Source of the DNA: Acidovorax sp. RAC01
Lineage (GTDB): Bacteria > Pseudomonadota > Gammaproteobacteria > Burkholderiales > Burkholderiaceae_C
Reading direction: 5' to 3'
DNA length: 64,000 nt
NCBI RefSeq assembly: GCF_001714725.1
Contig: NZ_CP016447.1
Span: 2,247,001 to 2,311,000, forward strand
In this document: piece after piece, positions 8,633-18,983 of the stretch
Layout: the number at the start of each line of letters is the position of its first letter
Numbering within the stretch: position 1 is the first letter of the stretch
Notes under the pieces: model-generated
What the model was told of the DNA's origin: nothing
Database searches by the model: none
The model's input: the letters and a program-made list of their open reading frames with translations, nothing else
Position numbers and translations under genes: made by a program

Positions 8633-9244
8633 TCAGTCTGCCGAAGGCGTGGTGGCTGCGGGTGCTGCGGCAGCGCGTGCAGGGCTCTTGCGTGCGGCAG
8701 GCTTCTTGGCAGGCGCAGCCTTGCTTGCGGGCTTGGCAGCGGGCTTCACGGCTGCGGGCTTGGCCGTGGCGGCCTTGCCGGCTGCCTTGCGGGCAGGGGC
8801 CTTGGCTGCGGGCTTCTTGGCTGCGGGCTTGCTGGTGCGGACACCCTGGCCCTTGGCCAGTGCATCGACGCGGTCGCTCAGGGCCTGCAGGTCACGCGCA
8901 GAGGGCACGCCCATCTTCGACAGGGCCTTGGCCACGCGGTCTTCAAAAATGGTTTCCAGCTTGTCCCACTGGCCCTGGGCCTTGGAACCGATGTCGGTGG
9001 CCATGCTGGTCACGCGGCTGGTGGCTTCAGAAATGCGCTCTTCGGCCACGGCCTGCGTCTTGCGCTGGATGGTCAGGCCTTCCTTGACCAGCGATTCGAA
9101 CACCTTGCCGCCTTCTTCCTGGGCCTTGGAAAAAGCACCCAGGCCCGCCAGCCAGATCTGCTGTGCGGAGTCCTTGATGGTGCTGGACAGCTGGGCGTTG
9201 CTCTTCTTGCTGTTGGCGCTGAGTTTCTGCAGTTTCTTGACCAT
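8633..9244 (-). CDS. Phasin (polyhydroxyalkanoate granule-associated, PhaF/PhaI type)
   Basis: 203 residues in two parts. Residues 1-135 form an amphipathic helical phasin domain (SAQQIWLAGLGAFSKAQEEG ... DLQALSDRVDALAKGQ). Residues 140-203 are a low-complexity Lys/Ala/Pro tail with AAKPA/KAAxK units like histone H1 and like PhaF of pseudomonads, which binds DNA and helps granule segregation. Predicted to coat cytoplasmic storage granules. It ends in its own terminator and is divergent from the acyl-CoA reductase gene (213 bases between them). The DNA-binding role of the tail is inferred from composition. Confidence 0.9.
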   Translation of the reverse strand: MVKKLQKLSANSKKSNAQLSSTIKDSAQQIWLAGLGAFSKAQEEGGKVFESLVKEGLTIQRKTQAVAEERISEATSRVTSMATDIGSKAQGQWDKLETIFEDRVAKALSKMGVPSARDLQALSDRVDALAKGQGVRTSKPAAKKPAAKAPARKAAGKAATAKPAAVKPAAKPASKAAPAKKPAARKSPARAAAAPAATTPSAD

Positions 9245-9457
9245 GTGGCCTCCGGTTGGCTGGGGTTGGCATTGTCAGAAGCTCCCTGCCCCTGACGCAT
9301 GCCGTGACTGTACGCTGCACGGCCGCCGGGGTGTAGGCGCGCGCTCCTAAAAACGTAGAGGGCGGGGTCTAGTCCAAAGCCGGTCTGCCGCGGGTTTCTG
9401 CTGAACCCGTCCGGCAACCCGCTGCGCAAGAATGTGCGCTCTCACAGGAGTCTTTAC

Positions 9458-11443
9458 ATGCAGTATTTCGTGACGGGGGCAACGGGGTTCATCGGCAAGC
9501 GGCTGGTCAAAAAACTGCTCGAGCGCAAGGGAGCGGTCGTGCATTTCCTGATCCGCAAGGAAAGTGCCGACAAGGTGGCCGACCTTCGCAGCTTCTGGGG
9601 CGTGGGCGCCACGCGCGCCATCCCCGTGTTTGGTGACCTGACTGCCAAGAAGCTGGGCGTGGCGTCGGAAGACATCAAGAAGCTCAAGGGCCAGATCGAC
9701 CATTTCCACCACCTCGCTGCGGTGTACGACCTGGGCGCCGACGAAGAGACGCAGGTCGCCGTCAACATCGAAGGCACCCGCAACACCATCGAGCTGGCCA
9801 AGGCCATCGACGCCGGGCACTTCCACCACGTATCGTCCATCGCCGCTGCCGGCCTGTACGAAGGGGTGTTCCGCGAAGACATGTTCGAGGAAGCCGAGGG
9901 CCTCGATCACCCGTACTTCCAGACCAAGCACGAGAGCGAAAAAATCGTGCGCCAGGACTGCAAGGTGCCATGGACGGTGTACCGCCCGGCCATGGTCGTG
10001 GGCGACAGCCAGACCGGCGAGATGGACAAGATCGACGGGCCGTATTACTTCTTCAAGCTGATCCAGCGCCTGCGCGAAATCCTGCCGCCCTGGATGCCCG
10101 TCGTGGGCCTGGAGGGCGGGCGGGTCAACATCGTGCCGGTGGACTTTGTGGTCAATTCGATCAACGTCATCAGCCACGGCAAGGACATCGGCAAGAAATG
10201 CTACCACCTGGTCGACCCCGTGGGTTACCGCGTCGGCGATGTACTGGACATCTTCAGCCGCGCCGCGCATGCGCCGCGCATGAACCTGTTCGTGAACGCT
10301 GCGCTGCTGGGCTTCATCCCCAAGGGCATCAAGAAAAGCCTGATGGCGCTGGCGCCTGTGCGCCGCGTGCGCAACGCCGTGATGAAGGATCTGGGCCTGC
10401 CTGAGGACATGCTCACATTTGTGAACTACCCCACGCGCTTTGACTGCCGCGAGACGCTTGCGGCGCTCAAGGGCTCGGGCGTCACTTGCCCCAACCTCAA
10501 GGACTACGCCTGGCGCCTGTGGGACTACTGGGAGCGCAACCTCGACCCCGAACTGTTCATCGACCGCACCCTCAAGGGCACGGTGGCAGGCAAGGTGGTG
10601 CTGGTCACCGGCGGCTCGTCGGGCATCGGCCTGGCGGCCGCGCACAAGTTTGCCGAGGCCGGTGCCACCACCATCATCTGCGGGCGCGACCAGGACAAGC
10701 TCGACGAAGCCTGCGCCGAAGCCAAGGCCAAGGGCTACGCATTCATCGCTTACCCGGCCGATATTGCCGACATGACCGACTGCGACCGGTTCGTGAAGCT
10801 GCTCATCGAGAACCACGGTGGGGTCGATTTCCTCATCAACAACGCGGGCCGCTCCATCCGCCGCGCCATCGAGTCGAGCTACGACCGCTTCCACGACTAC
10901 GAGCGCACCATGCAGCTCAACTACTTTGGCTGCCTGCGCGTAACCATGGGGTTTTTGCCCGGCATGGTGGAAAAGCGCAGGGGCCATGTGGTCAACATCA
11001 GCTCCATTGGCGTGCTGACCAATGCGCCGCGCTTTTCGGCCTACGTGGCCAGCAAGGCGGCGCTCGATGCCTGGACGCGCTGCGCCTCCAGCGAGTTTGC
11101 AGACCAGGGCATCACCTTCACCACCATCAACATGCCGCTGGTGCGCACCCCCATGATCGCGCCCACCAAGATCTACAACAACGTGCCCACGCTCAGCCCC
11201 GAAGAGGCCGCCGACATGATCGCGCAGGCCTGTATCTTCAAGCCCGTGCGCATCGCCACGCGCCTGGGCATCACTGGGCAGATCCTGCATGCGCTGGTGC
11301 CGCGGATTGCGCAGATCTCCATGAACACCAGCTTCCGCATGTTCCCGGATTCCACCGCCGCCAAGGGCGACAAGAACGCCAAGCCCCAGCTGTCGGCCGA
11401 GGCTGTGGCGCTGCAGCAGATGATGCGGGGCATCCACTTCTGA
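9458..11443 (+). CDS. Two-domain SDR, probable fatty acyl-CoA reductase (alcohol-forming)
   Basis: 661 residues with two Rossmann domains. The N-terminal extended SDR (GATGFIG at 7-13, [35 protein letters not shown]) resembles the reductase half of fatty acyl-CoA reductases. The C-terminal classical SDR (GSSGIG near 387, [17 protein letters not shown] at 529-533) carries a full Tyr/Lys pair. Length, domain order and many runs match, from memory, the 661-residue Marinobacter enzyme that reduces acyl-CoA to fatty alcohol for wax esters. The ATG at 9458 has CAGGAG upstream. Substrate is inferred. It is next to a phasin gene, so a storage-lipid link is plausible. Confidence 0.8.
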   Translation: MQYFVTGATGFIGKRLVKKLLERKGAVVHFLIRKESADKVADLRSFWGVGATRAIPVFGDLTAKKLGVASEDIKKLKGQIDHFHHLAAVYDLGADEETQVAVNIEGTRNTIELAKAIDAGHFHHVSSIAAAGLYEGVFREDMFEEAEGLDHPYFQTKHESEKIVRQDCKVPWTVYRPAMVVGDSQTGEMDKIDGPYYFFKLIQRLREILPPWMPVVGLEGGRVNIVPVDFVVNSINVISHGKDIGKKCYHLVDPVGYRVGDVLDIFSRAAHAPRMNLFVNAALLGFIPKGIKKSLMALAPVRRVRNAVMKDLGLPEDMLTFVNYPTRFDCRETLAALKGSGVTCPNLKDYAWRLWDYWERNLDPELFIDRTLKGTVAGKVVLVTGGSSGIGLAAAHKFAEAGATTIICGRDQDKLDEACAEAKAKGYAFIAYPADIADMTDCDRFVKLLIENHGGVDFLINNAGRSIRRAIESSYDRFHDYERTMQLNYFGCLRVTMGFLPGMVEKRRGHVVNISSIGVLTNAPRFSAYVASKAALDAWTRCASSEFADQGITFTTINMPLVRTPMIAPTKIYNNVPTLSPEEAADMIAQACIFKPVRIATRLGITGQILHALVPRIAQISMNTSFRMFPDSTAAKGDKNAKPQLSAEAVALQQMMRGIHF

Positions 11444-11552
11444 GGCTGCTGGCGTGCGCCCGGCGCTCTGGTGCCGGGCCTGCCGCAGACCGGTTGGGCG
11501 GGATGGGATAATCAAAAGCTCTGCCGAGCAGGCATTTCACACAGCCCAACCT

Positions 11553-12653
11553 ATGATTCTGGTTACTGGCGGCGCGGGTTTCATTGGCGCCAACTTCGTT
11601 CTTGACTGGCTAGGGGCCTCGGCCGAGCCGGTGGTCAACCTTGACAAGCTCACTTATGCGGGCAACGTGCACAACCTGGACAGCATCCAGGGGGATGCGC
11701 GGCATATTTTTGTGCAGGGCGACATCGGAGATGCAGCGCTGGTTGCGCGGCTGCTGGCCGAGCACAGGCCCCGTGCCGTGGTCAACTTTGCGGCCGAATC
11801 GCATGTGGACCGCTCCATCCACGGCCCCGAGGACTTCATCCAGACCAACATCGTCGGCTCGTTCCGGCTGCTTGAAGCCGTGCGGGCCTACTGGAGCGCG
11901 CTGCCCGAAGGCGACCGCGCTGCCTTTCGCTTCCTGCACGTATCCACCGACGAGGTGTACGGCTCGCTCGCCCCGACGGACCCGGCCTTCACCGAAACGC
12001 GCGGCTTCGAACCCAACAGCCCCTACAGCGCCAGCAAGGCCGCCAGTGACCACCTGGTGCGCGCCTGGCACCACACCTACGGCCTGCCAGTGCTCACCAC
12101 CAACTGCAGCAACAACTACGGGCCCTACCACTTCCCTGAAAAGCTCATTCCGCTCATGATCGTCAACGCCCTGGCCGGCAAGAACCTGCCGGTGTATGGC
12201 GACGGCATGCAGGTGCGCGACTGGCTCTACGTGAAAGACCACTGCAGCGCCATCCGCCGCGTGCTGGAGGCAGGCGTGCCCGGTGAGACCTACAACGTGG
12301 GTGGCTGGAACGAGAAGCCCAACATCGACATCGTGAACATGGTCTGCGGCCTGCTTGACGAACTGCGCCCCCGCGCCGACGGCCAGAGCTACCGCACCCA
12401 GGTCACCTACGTGAAAGACCGTCCCGGCCACGACCGCCGCTATGCCATCGACGCCCGCAAGATTGAGCGCGAGCTGGGCTGGAAGCCCGCCGAGACCTTC
12501 GACACCGGCATCCGCAAGACCGTTCAGTGGTACCTGGACAACGCACAGTGGGTCGCCAACGTGCAGACCGGCGCTTACCGCGACTGGGTGCAAACCCAGT
12601 ATGCGCAGGAGTCCGCAGTACCAGCCGCCGCTGTGGCAGGCACGCGCGCATGA
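11553..12653 (+). CDS. rfbB: dTDP-glucose 4,6-dehydratase
   Basis: Second step of dTDP-L-rhamnose synthesis. The 366-residue extended SDR has GAGFIGANF at the N-terminus, the STDEVYG motif with the catalytic Asp-Glu pair, YSASKA (YxxxK), and [18 protein letters not shown], all typical of RfbB. First gene of rfbBDAC. Its stop overlaps the rfbD start (ATGA), showing translational coupling. The start is set by the glycine-rich loop position; the frame extends upstream to 11454 without conserved sequence. Confidence 0.96.
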   Translation: MILVTGGAGFIGANFVLDWLGASAEPVVNLDKLTYAGNVHNLDSIQGDARHIFVQGDIGDAALVARLLAEHRPRAVVNFAAESHVDRSIHGPEDFIQTNIVGSFRLLEAVRAYWSALPEGDRAAFRFLHVSTDEVYGSLAPTDPAFTETRGFEPNSPYSASKAASDHLVRAWHHTYGLPVLTTNCSNNYGPYHFPEKLIPLMIVNALAGKNLPVYGDGMQVRDWLYVKDHCSAIRRVLEAGVPGETYNVGGWNEKPNIDIVNMVCGLLDELRPRADGQSYRTQVTYVKDRPGHDRRYAIDARKIERELGWKPAETFDTGIRKTVQWYLDNAQWVANVQTGAYRDWVQTQYAQESAVPAAAVAGTRA

Positions 12654-13540
12654 ACATCCTGCTCTTTGGCAAAGGCGGCCAGGTCGGTTGGGAGCTGCAG
12701 CGCAGCCTGTCCGTGCTGGGCACCGTCACAGCCCTGGACTTTGACAGCACCGACCACTGCGGCGACTTTGCCAACCCTGCTGGCGTGGCCGACACCGTGC
12801 GCGCGCTGCGCCCCGACGTCATCGTCAATGCCGCGGCCCACACCGCTGTGGACAAGGCCGAGAGCGAGCCCGACTTGGCACGCGCACTCAACGCTGCCAC
12901 GCCCGGCGCCATCGCCCACGAGGCCGCCAAGCTCGGCGCCTGGATGGTCCACTACAGCACCGACTACGTCTTTGACGGCAGCGGCGACCGGCCCTGGATC
13001 GAGACCGACACACCCGCACCCTTGAGCGTCTATGGCCGCACCAAGCTCGAAGGGGAGCAACTGGTCGCGCAATCCGGTGCCAAACACCTCATCCTGCGCA
13101 CCAGCTGGGTCTACGCTGCACGCGGCGGCAACTTCGCCAAGACCATGCTGCGCCTGGCACAGGAGCGTGAACGCCTCACGGTCATCGACGACCAGTGGGG
13201 CGCACCCACCGGCGCCGACCTGCTGGCCGACGTGACCGCCCACGCGCTGCGCCACCTGCAACAGCGCCCGCAGGACGCTGGCCTGTACCACTGTGTGGCC
13301 AGCGGTGAGACCAACTGGAATCAATACGCAAAATACGTGCTGGCGCAGGCTCAGAAAGCCTCAATTGCTACAAAAATAGTAGCAAAAGAGGTGACACCCG
13401 TTCCGACAAGCGCCTTCCCTACCCCGGCGGTGCGCCCCCGCAACTCGCGCCTGGATACCCGCAAGCTGCAGTCCACCTTCGGGCTAAAGCTTCCTCACTG
13501 GCAGCAGGGCGTAGCGCGCATGCTCGCTGAAATACTCTGA
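12650..13540 (+). CDS. rfbD: dTDP-4-dehydrorhamnose reductase
   Basis: Last step of dTDP-L-rhamnose synthesis, NADPH-dependent reduction of the 4-keto group. 296 residues with [10 protein letters not shown] nucleotide-binding loop, [18 protein letters not shown] and YGRTKLEGE (YxxxK). The coding stretch at about 13351-13390 gives [13 protein letters not shown] and contains a perfect hairpin of the local AT-rich repeat type, so the loop of about 13 residues looks like an in-frame repeat insertion. It overlaps rfbB by four bases. Confidence 0.95.
   Translation: MNILLFGKGGQVGWELQRSLSVLGTVTALDFDSTDHCGDFANPAGVADTVRALRPDVIVNAAAHTAVDKAESEPDLARALNAATPGAIAHEAAKLGAWMVHYSTDYVFDGSGDRPWIETDTPAPLSVYGRTKLEGEQLVAQSGAKHLILRTSWVYAARGGNFAKTMLRLAQERERLTVIDDQWGAPTGADLLADVTAHALRHLQQRPQDAGLYHCVASGETNWNQYAKYVLAQAQKASIATKIVAKEVTPVPTSAFPTPAVRPRNSRLDTRKLQSTFGLKLPHWQQGVARMLAEIL
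13366..13384. repeat. AT-rich repeat fragment inside rfbD
   Basis: TGCTAC-AAAAATA-GTAGCA, a perfect 6-bp inverted repeat, resembling the core of the intergenic AT-rich repeat family. It lies in frame in rfbD and is noticeably AT-rich against its surroundings. Confidence 0.5.
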
Positions 13541-13554
13541 TCGGCTCTCCCCAC

Positions 13555-14439
13555 ATGACGCAACGCAAAGGCATCATCCTTGCCGGAGGCTCCGGCACCC
13601 GGCTGCATCCGGCCACGCTGGCCATCAGCAAGCAACTGCTGCCGGTGTACGACAAGCCCATGATCTACTACCCGTTGAGCACCCTCATGCTCGCGGGCAT
13701 CCGGGACATCCTGATCATCAGCACACCGCAGGACACTCCGCGCTTCGAACAACTGCTGGGCGACGGCAGCCAGTGGGGGCTGAACCTGCAGTACGCCGTG
13801 CAACCCAGCCCGGACGGCCTGGCGCAGGCCTTCATCATCGGCGAGGAATTCCTGGCCGGTGCGCCCAGTGCCCTGGTGCTGGGAGACAACATCTTCTACG
13901 GCCACGACTTCCACGAACTGCTGGGCAATGCACAGCAGCGCGAAGAAGGCGCCAGCGTCTTTGCATACCACGTGCATGATCCGGAGCGCTACGGCGTGGC
14001 CGAGTTCGATGCCAACGGCAAGGTCCTGAGCCTGGAGGAAAAGCCCGCCAAGCCCAAAAGCAGCTACGCGGTGACGGGCCTGTACTTCTATGACAGCCAG
14101 GTGGCGAGCCTGGCCAAAAGCCTCCAGCCGTCTGCGCGTGGCGAGCTGGAAATCACCGACCTGAACCGCCTGTACCTTGAGCAGGGGCAGCTGAACGTCG
14201 AGATCATGGGGCGGGGCTACGCGTGGCTTGACACGGGCACGCACGAAAGCCTGCTGGAGGCCAGCCAGTTCATTGCCACGCTGGAGCACCGTCAGGGCTT
14301 GAAGATCGCATGTCCGGAGGAAATCGCATGGCGATCAGGCTGGATCGACAGCGCCCAGCTGGAGCGCCTGGCCCGGCCACTGGCCAAAAATGGCTACGGG
14401 CAGTACCTGCAACGCCTGCTCAATGACAGAGTCTATTGA
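13555..14439 (+). CDS. rfbA: Glucose-1-phosphate thymidylyltransferase
   Basis: First step of dTDP-L-rhamnose synthesis, making dTDP-glucose from dTTP and glucose-1-phosphate. 294 residues with the nucleotidyltransferase signature [14 protein letters not shown], then [32 protein letters not shown] and EEKPAKPKS. Length matches RmlA (about 292). It follows rfbD by 14 bases and precedes rfbC by 6, inside one operon. Confidence 0.97.
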   Translation: MTQRKGIILAGGSGTRLHPATLAISKQLLPVYDKPMIYYPLSTLMLAGIRDILIISTPQDTPRFEQLLGDGSQWGLNLQYAVQPSPDGLAQAFIIGEEFLAGAPSALVLGDNIFYGHDFHELLGNAQQREEGASVFAYHVHDPERYGVAEFDANGKVLSLEEKPAKPKSSYAVTGLYFYDSQVASLAKSLQPSARGELEITDLNRLYLEQGQLNVEIMGRGYAWLDTGTHESLLEASQFIATLEHRQGLKIACPEEIAWRSGWIDSAQLERLARPLAKNGYGQYLQRLLNDRVY

Positions 14440-14445
14440 TCCACT

Positions 14446-14991
14446 ATGCAAGTAACACGGCAAGCGATTCCAGATGTGGTGTTGATCGAACCGAAGGTGT
14501 TTGGTGACAGCCGCGGATTTTTTTACGAAAGTTTCAACGAGCAGGTTTTCCGGGAGAAAACGGGTGTTGCCTGTACTTTTGTTCAGGACAACCACAGCCG
14601 AAGCACCCAAGGTGTTCTGCGCGGTCTGCATTACCAGTTGCCACCCCGGGCCCAGGGCAAGCTGGTGCGCGTGGTGCGGGGGGCCGTGTTTGATGTGGCC
14701 GTCGACATCCGCAAGGATTCACCCACGTTCGGTCAGTGGGTGGGTGCCTTGTTGTCGGAAGAGAACCACAAACAGCTGTGGGTACCTCCGGGCCTGGCGC
14801 ATGGTTTCCTGGTGCTTTCCGAGTCTGCAGATTTCCTCTACAAGACCACGGACTACTACAGCCCTGAACATGAGCGCTGCATCCGTTGGGATGACCCACA
14901 GCTGGCCATTGACTGGCCAGCCTTGAATGTTGCTGTTCAGCTGTCTGCCAAGGACCAGGCCGGGCGGCTTCTGGCCGAGGCGGAGCTTTGA
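14446..14991 (+). CDS. rfbC: dTDP-4-dehydrorhamnose 3,5-epimerase
   Basis: Cupin-fold epimerase acting third in dTDP-L-rhamnose synthesis. 181 residues with RGFFYESFN, VLRGLHYQLPP (catalytic His), GKLVRVVRGAVFDVAVDIRKDSP and WVPPGLAHGFLVLS, all typical RmlC wording. It ends at TGA 14989-14991, overlapping the possible TTG start of the next glycosyltransferase. Confidence 0.97.
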   Translation: MQVTRQAIPDVVLIEPKVFGDSRGFFYESFNEQVFREKTGVACTFVQDNHSRSTQGVLRGLHYQLPPRAQGKLVRVVRGAVFDVAVDIRKDSPTFGQWVGALLSEENHKQLWVPPGLAHGFLVLSESADFLYKTTDYYSPEHERCIRWDDPQLAIDWPALNVAVQLSAKDQAGRLLAEAEL

Positions 14992-16187
14992 GCTCTTCGG
15001 CTGTGTCGGCAAGGGCCGCACCAGGCGCTGACGATGAGCCGGCTCCACTATTGCGTATCGCGATACTCGGATCCCGTGGCATTCCTGCGAACTATGGGGG
15101 GTTTGAAACGTTTGCCGAGCAGCTGGCGACGCGACTGGCTTCAAGGGGTCATCAGGTCACGGTGTATGCGGAGTGTGCGGACGCAGCGTTACAGGACCAT
15201 GTCTACAAGGGCGTCAGGGTCCGGTCCCGGAGGCGTCCGCGCTGGGGCGCGGCTTCGGTTTTGGCTTACGACTGCGCCTGTCTGTGGGACGCGCGTCGCG
15301 GCTATGACATCGTCTACATGCTCGGATACGGTGCCGCCTGGGCCTGTTGGTGGCCTCGGATCTTCGGCATTCCCGTTTGGATCAACGTGGATGGGCTGGA
15401 ATGGGCGCGGAGCAAATGGGGATGGGGCGCACGCACCTATTTGCGGTGCATGGAGTGGGTGGCGACGAAGGTCGCCACGCGCCTGATCGCAGATGCGCAA
15501 GCCATTGCGCAGCGCTTTCGCACCACCTACCCAGGCGGGGCGCCGAGCAGTTTCATTGCTTATGGTGCCGAACTGGCCCATGCCACCGACTCAGCAGACG
15601 CGTCGGTGCTGGCCACCTGGGGACTGCAGGACCATGGCTATCTTCTGGTCGTGGCACGGCCTGAGCCTGAAAACCATATCCTGGAAATCATTCAGGGCTA
15701 CATGCTGCACCAAGGGAAGTGGCCGCTCGTGGTCGTGGGGGATGTGTCCGGTACAACGCCATACCAACAGCAGCTCCGGGCATTTGCCAGTGACCGCGTT
15801 CGCTTTGTCGGAGGCATTTATGACGCTGCACAGCTGCAATCCCTGCGTTTGCACGCCGCCTGCTATCTGCATGGGCATTCGGTGGGGGGGACGAACCCAT
15901 CCCTGCTCGAAGCGCTGGCTTGCGGCAACTGGGTGATCGCGCATGACAACCCCTACAACCGCGAAGTTGCCCGGGACGCGGCAGAGTATTTCAATTCCCC
16001 GCAGCAGCTGGCCCACAGTCTGGACCGGTTGGTGCAGGACGGGCGTGTTCAGCAAGTGTCTCGGGCGTCGCGTGCGCGTGCCATCGTCGCAGAGCATTAC
16101 ACATGGGACGGCATAGCCGATGCATATGAAACGCTGATGCGCTTTGAATGCCGGGGTCGCAGGCCAGCGTCAGAGAAAGAACTGTGA
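14988..16187 (+). CDS. GT4 glycosyltransferase with DUF1972 domain, probable rhamnosyltransferase
   Basis: 399 residues. The N-terminal domain begins RIAILGSRGIPANYGGFETF, the hallmark of the DUF1972 family that includes streptococcal Cps2T-type beta-1,4-rhamnosyltransferases; the C-terminal donor domain has GRPEPEN-like and HSVGGTNPSLLEALACG motifs. Predicted to add rhamnose to a lipid-linked glycan on the cytoplasmic face. The start is uncertain: TTG 14988 overlaps the rfbC stop, but GTG near 15000 or TTG at 15050 (directly before RIAILGS) are also possible. Donor use is inferred from the preceding rfbBDAC genes. Confidence 0.85.
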   Translation: MSSSAVSARAAPGADDEPAPLLRIAILGSRGIPANYGGFETFAEQLATRLASRGHQVTVYAECADAALQDHVYKGVRVRSRRRPRWGAASVLAYDCACLWDARRGYDIVYMLGYGAAWACWWPRIFGIPVWINVDGLEWARSKWGWGARTYLRCMEWVATKVATRLIADAQAIAQRFRTTYPGGAPSSFIAYGAELAHATDSADASVLATWGLQDHGYLLVVARPEPENHILEIIQGYMLHQGKWPLVVVGDVSGTTPYQQQLRAFASDRVRFVGGIYDAAQLQSLRLHAACYLHGHSVGGTNPSLLEALACGNWVIAHDNPYNREVARDAAEYFNSPQQLAHSLDRLVQDGRVQQVSRASRARAIVAEHYTWDGIADAYETLMRFECRGRRPASEKEL

Positions 16188-16236
16188 TCGTGCGGGAGTG
16201 TGGGGTCACGCGAACCGCCCTTGAAAGGTGGGCCGG

Positions 16237-17190
16237 ATGAGCCATGGTCTAGTGGATGTGCTGCTGGCGACCTACAACGGCGCCCGGTATCTGGAAGCGC
16301 AGATGGATTCGATTCTGGCCCAAACGTACCAGGAGTTCCGGATTCTGGTGAGCGATGACGGATCTTCGGACGCAACGCCGGAAATCCTGCGGGCGTACCA
16401 AGCCCGCTTGGGCGAGCGCCTGGTCATCGTCTCGAATCCGCGGCCGGGAGGGGGTGTGGTGCGAAATTTCGAACACCTGATGCTGGCCAGCCTCAATGAC
16501 GGCGTGGCACGTTGGGTGGCCTTTTCGGACCAGGACGATGTCTGGCTCCCCGAGAAGATTGCATCCACATTGCAAGAGATGATACGAGTTGAAGCCAGCG
16601 ATGGGGCCCATGTTCCCTGTCTGGTGCACTCGGACCTCATGGTGGTGGATGAAAAATTGTCGGTGCTCTCTCCGTCGTTCGCCCGCTACCAGAAAATGGA
16701 CCCTGCGCTCTGTTCGCCCTTGTCGCTCCTGAGCATCAATCAGGTCACCGGTTGCACCATGATGGCGAACCGCGCCCTATTGACATTGGCGTTGCCACTG
16801 CCTTCGGAAGCCATCATGCATGACTGGTGGTGTGCTTTGGCAAGTGGCTCGGGCCGCCGTGTTTTTGTGGAGGCACCGCTGATGCTGTACCGGCAGCATG
16901 GTGCGAACCAGGTAGGCGCGAGGGATCGGTCGCTGGGGACACGACTCGTGCGCATGTTCACCGATGGACCGGGCGTATTCCGGCGGGTGCGTGCCCTTGG
17001 AGACGCCACGTATCGCCAGGCCGAAGCCCTGCAACGGCGCCTGCAGGAGCGAAAAGCGGATGGACTGTACGTGTCAGAATACCTCGCCTGGAGACGCCGG
17101 CCGTGGTGGCAGCGGCTTGTTGGCTACCGCCACTACTATGTGGGCCCCGACCTGGATCGGCTGAGCCGCTGTTTGCTGTGGTTTAAATGA
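16237..17190 (+). CDS. GT2-family glycosyltransferase, rhamnosyltransferase-like
   Basis: 317 residues. GT-A fold with VDVLLATYNGARYLEAQMDSILAQT at the N-terminus and VSDDGSSD, plus the acceptor-side motif FSDQDDVWLPEKI that is common in GT2 rhamnosyltransferases. The ATG at 16237 is preferred over GTG 16228 because AAAGGTGG lies at the right distance. It ends the first glycan block, 65 bases before the type II secretion operon. Confidence 0.85.
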   Translation: MSHGLVDVLLATYNGARYLEAQMDSILAQTYQEFRILVSDDGSSDATPEILRAYQARLGERLVIVSNPRPGGGVVRNFEHLMLASLNDGVARWVAFSDQDDVWLPEKIASTLQEMIRVEASDGAHVPCLVHSDLMVVDEKLSVLSPSFARYQKMDPALCSPLSLLSINQVTGCTMMANRALLTLALPLPSEAIMHDWWCALASGSGRRVFVEAPLMLYRQHGANQVGARDRSLGTRLVRMFTDGPGVFRRVRALGDATYRQAEALQRRLQERKADGLYVSEYLAWRRRPWWQRLVGYRHYYVGPDLDRLSRCLLWFK

Positions 17191-17255
17191 GTTCTCGCAG
17201 GTGGTCTTCGAAGATTCGAGAATATTTGATCCGGAAATGAGCAAAGGCGCGGTTG

Positions 17256-18983
17256 ATGAAGTCCTCGGCTGAAATGATTGAACTGGAAAGCGGGCTTGCT
17301 GCTGTCCCCAGGCTGGGAGAAATGCTTCTGGCTGAGCAACGGCTTTCCCGCAATGACCTGGAGCGAGCCCTCGAAGTCCAGCGATCAATGGGGGGGCGGC
17401 TGGGGCGTCTGCTCATCAGTCTGGGGCTCGTTTCCGAACTCGACGTGTATGGGGCGCTTTCGCGGCAGGCGGGCATTCCACTCGTACGACAGGACGGTTT
17501 TCCCAAAGAAAAGCCCCAGACCTCCCGACTGAACACCAGTTTTCTACTGACCAATAATTTGCTTCCGCTTGGCGATGCGGAAGGCTCACCCGGGGAGGAT
17601 GCGACACCCGATTTTGTCTCTGTAGATCCGCTGAGCACACAGCTTCATGACGCCTTGCGCCTCGTGTTCGGGCGCGTTCCACGTATTTGCTTCGGGCTTG
17701 AGTCGGAAATTTCTAGCCAGCTGAGCGACTGGTTCTTGCAGGATTCTTCCCAAGGTGAAGAGAGCGAGGACGGCCAGCCAGAAGCGTCAGAGTTCATTGA
17801 GCATCTGCGCGACATGGCTTCTGAGGCGCCCATCATTCAGCGGGTGAGTCAGATTCTGGCGCAGGCAGTGGCTGCCCAGGCGTCCGACATTCATATCGAG
17901 ACGTATGAAGAGAAGTCGGTCGTCCGCATCCGGGTGGACGGGGAACTGTTCCCGATCGACGAAATCGACAACAAGGACGCCCCCGCCATCGTCTCGCGCA
18001 TCAAGATCCTGTCCCAGCTGGACATCGCAGAGCGGCGCATGCCCCAGGATGGTCGAACCAAGTTGCGCGTGCAGGGCAAGGAAATGGATGCGCGGGTTTC
18101 GACCATTCCCACGATGTTTGGCGAGTCTGTCGTCATGCGTTTGCTGGAAAAGAATTTCGATCTGCTTTCCCTCGAAAGCCTGCATTTCACGGCGCCCACG
18201 CTCAAGGCCATGCGGCAGATGCTCAGCGTGCCCCATGGCATCTTCCTGGTGACGGGCCCTACAGGCTCTGGTAAATCCACCACCCTTTATGCCTCCATGC
18301 AGGAGCTGGAGGGGGCGAACCTCAAGATGCTCACGGTGGAAGATCCTGTCGAATACCGTCTGCAGTGGCTTAACCAGGTGCAAGTCCAACCGCAAATTGG
18401 TCTGACCTTTGCCAAGGTGCTACGTTCTTTCTTGCGGCAGGACCCGGACGTCATCATGATCGGGGAAATGCGCGACGGTGAAACTGCCGAAATCGCCGTG
18501 CAGGCCGCCCTGACGGGTCACCTGGTGCTATCGACGCTGCACACCAACAGTGCTCTAGGGGCAATCGTCCGTCTGATCAATATGGGGGTTGAGCCTTACC
18601 TCATTACTGCGTCGGTCGTCGGAGTGCTCGCGCAGCGATTGGTGCGCAAGTTGTGTGAAGAGTGCAAGACGCCATTGCTGCCCGAGCAGGCGCAGCTGGC
18701 TGCGGCATCCCTCGGGGTGCCATTGCCGCCGGGTCAGGCCGTGTATCGTTCCCACGGATGTCCTGCCTGTCGTGGCACGGGGTACCGGGGACGGGTGGCC
18801 ATCCATGAATTGCTGGTGCTGACAGAAGAGGTCAAGAAGGTGGTGCTCGAAAGAGGGTCCTCGCTGAGTGGTGACGACGGAGCCTATGCCGGGGGGAACT
18901 TGTTGCAGGATGGCGCCACCAAGGTATTCACGGGGTTGACGACCGCCGAGGAAGTATTGCGCGTCGCGCGTCAAAATGACTGA
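17256..18983 (+). CDS. gspE: Type II secretion ATPase GspE
   Basis: Cytoplasmic hexameric ATPase that powers pseudopilus assembly. 575 residues: N-terminal N1E-like domain (residues 15-75), central linker, then the ATPase core with Walker [10 protein letters not shown] (residues 334-342), the Asp box and Walker B region [17 protein letters not shown], and a C-terminal zinc motif with two CxxC pairs (LCEEC and [12 protein letters not shown]). The linker around 95-165 is acidic and variable. First gene of an operon whose order is E-F-G-H-I-J-K-L-M-N-D. gspF starts inside its last codons. Confidence 0.95.
   Translation: MKSSAEMIELESGLAAVPRLGEMLLAEQRLSRNDLERALEVQRSMGGRLGRLLISLGLVSELDVYGALSRQAGIPLVRQDGFPKEKPQTSRLNTSFLLTNNLLPLGDAEGSPGEDATPDFVSVDPLSTQLHDALRLVFGRVPRICFGLESEISSQLSDWFLQDSSQGEESEDGQPEASEFIEHLRDMASEAPIIQRVSQILAQAVAAQASDIHIETYEEKSVVRIRVDGELFPIDEIDNKDAPAIVSRIKILSQLDIAERRMPQDGRTKLRVQGKEMDARVSTIPTMFGESVVMRLLEKNFDLLSLESLHFTAPTLKAMRQMLSVPHGIFLVTGPTGSGKSTTLYASMQELEGANLKMLTVEDPVEYRLQWLNQVQVQPQIGLTFAKVLRSFLRQDPDVIMIGEMRDGETAEIAVQAALTGHLVLSTLHTNSALGAIVRLINMGVEPYLITASVVGVLAQRLVRKLCEECKTPLLPEQAQLAAASLGVPLPPGQAVYRSHGCPACRGTGYRGRVAIHELLVLTEEVKKVVLERGSSLSGDDGAYAGGNLLQDGATKVFTGLTTAEEVLRVARQND

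Noticed and set aside
9347..11515. Open frame of 722 codons on the minus strand opposite the acyl-CoA reductase
   Set aside because: It mirrors the plus-strand gene, is rich in His, Val, Ala and Gly from antisense codons, has no domain, and arises because GC-rich codon-position bias keeps the opposite strand open. The same holds for long minus-strand frames at 46172-49045, 48570-51173 and 58496-60184.
17205..17214. 10-bp palindrome TCTTCGAAGA before gspE as an operator
   Set aside because: It is short, partly inside the spacer after a glycosyltransferase stop, and no second copy or clear promoter adjoins it.
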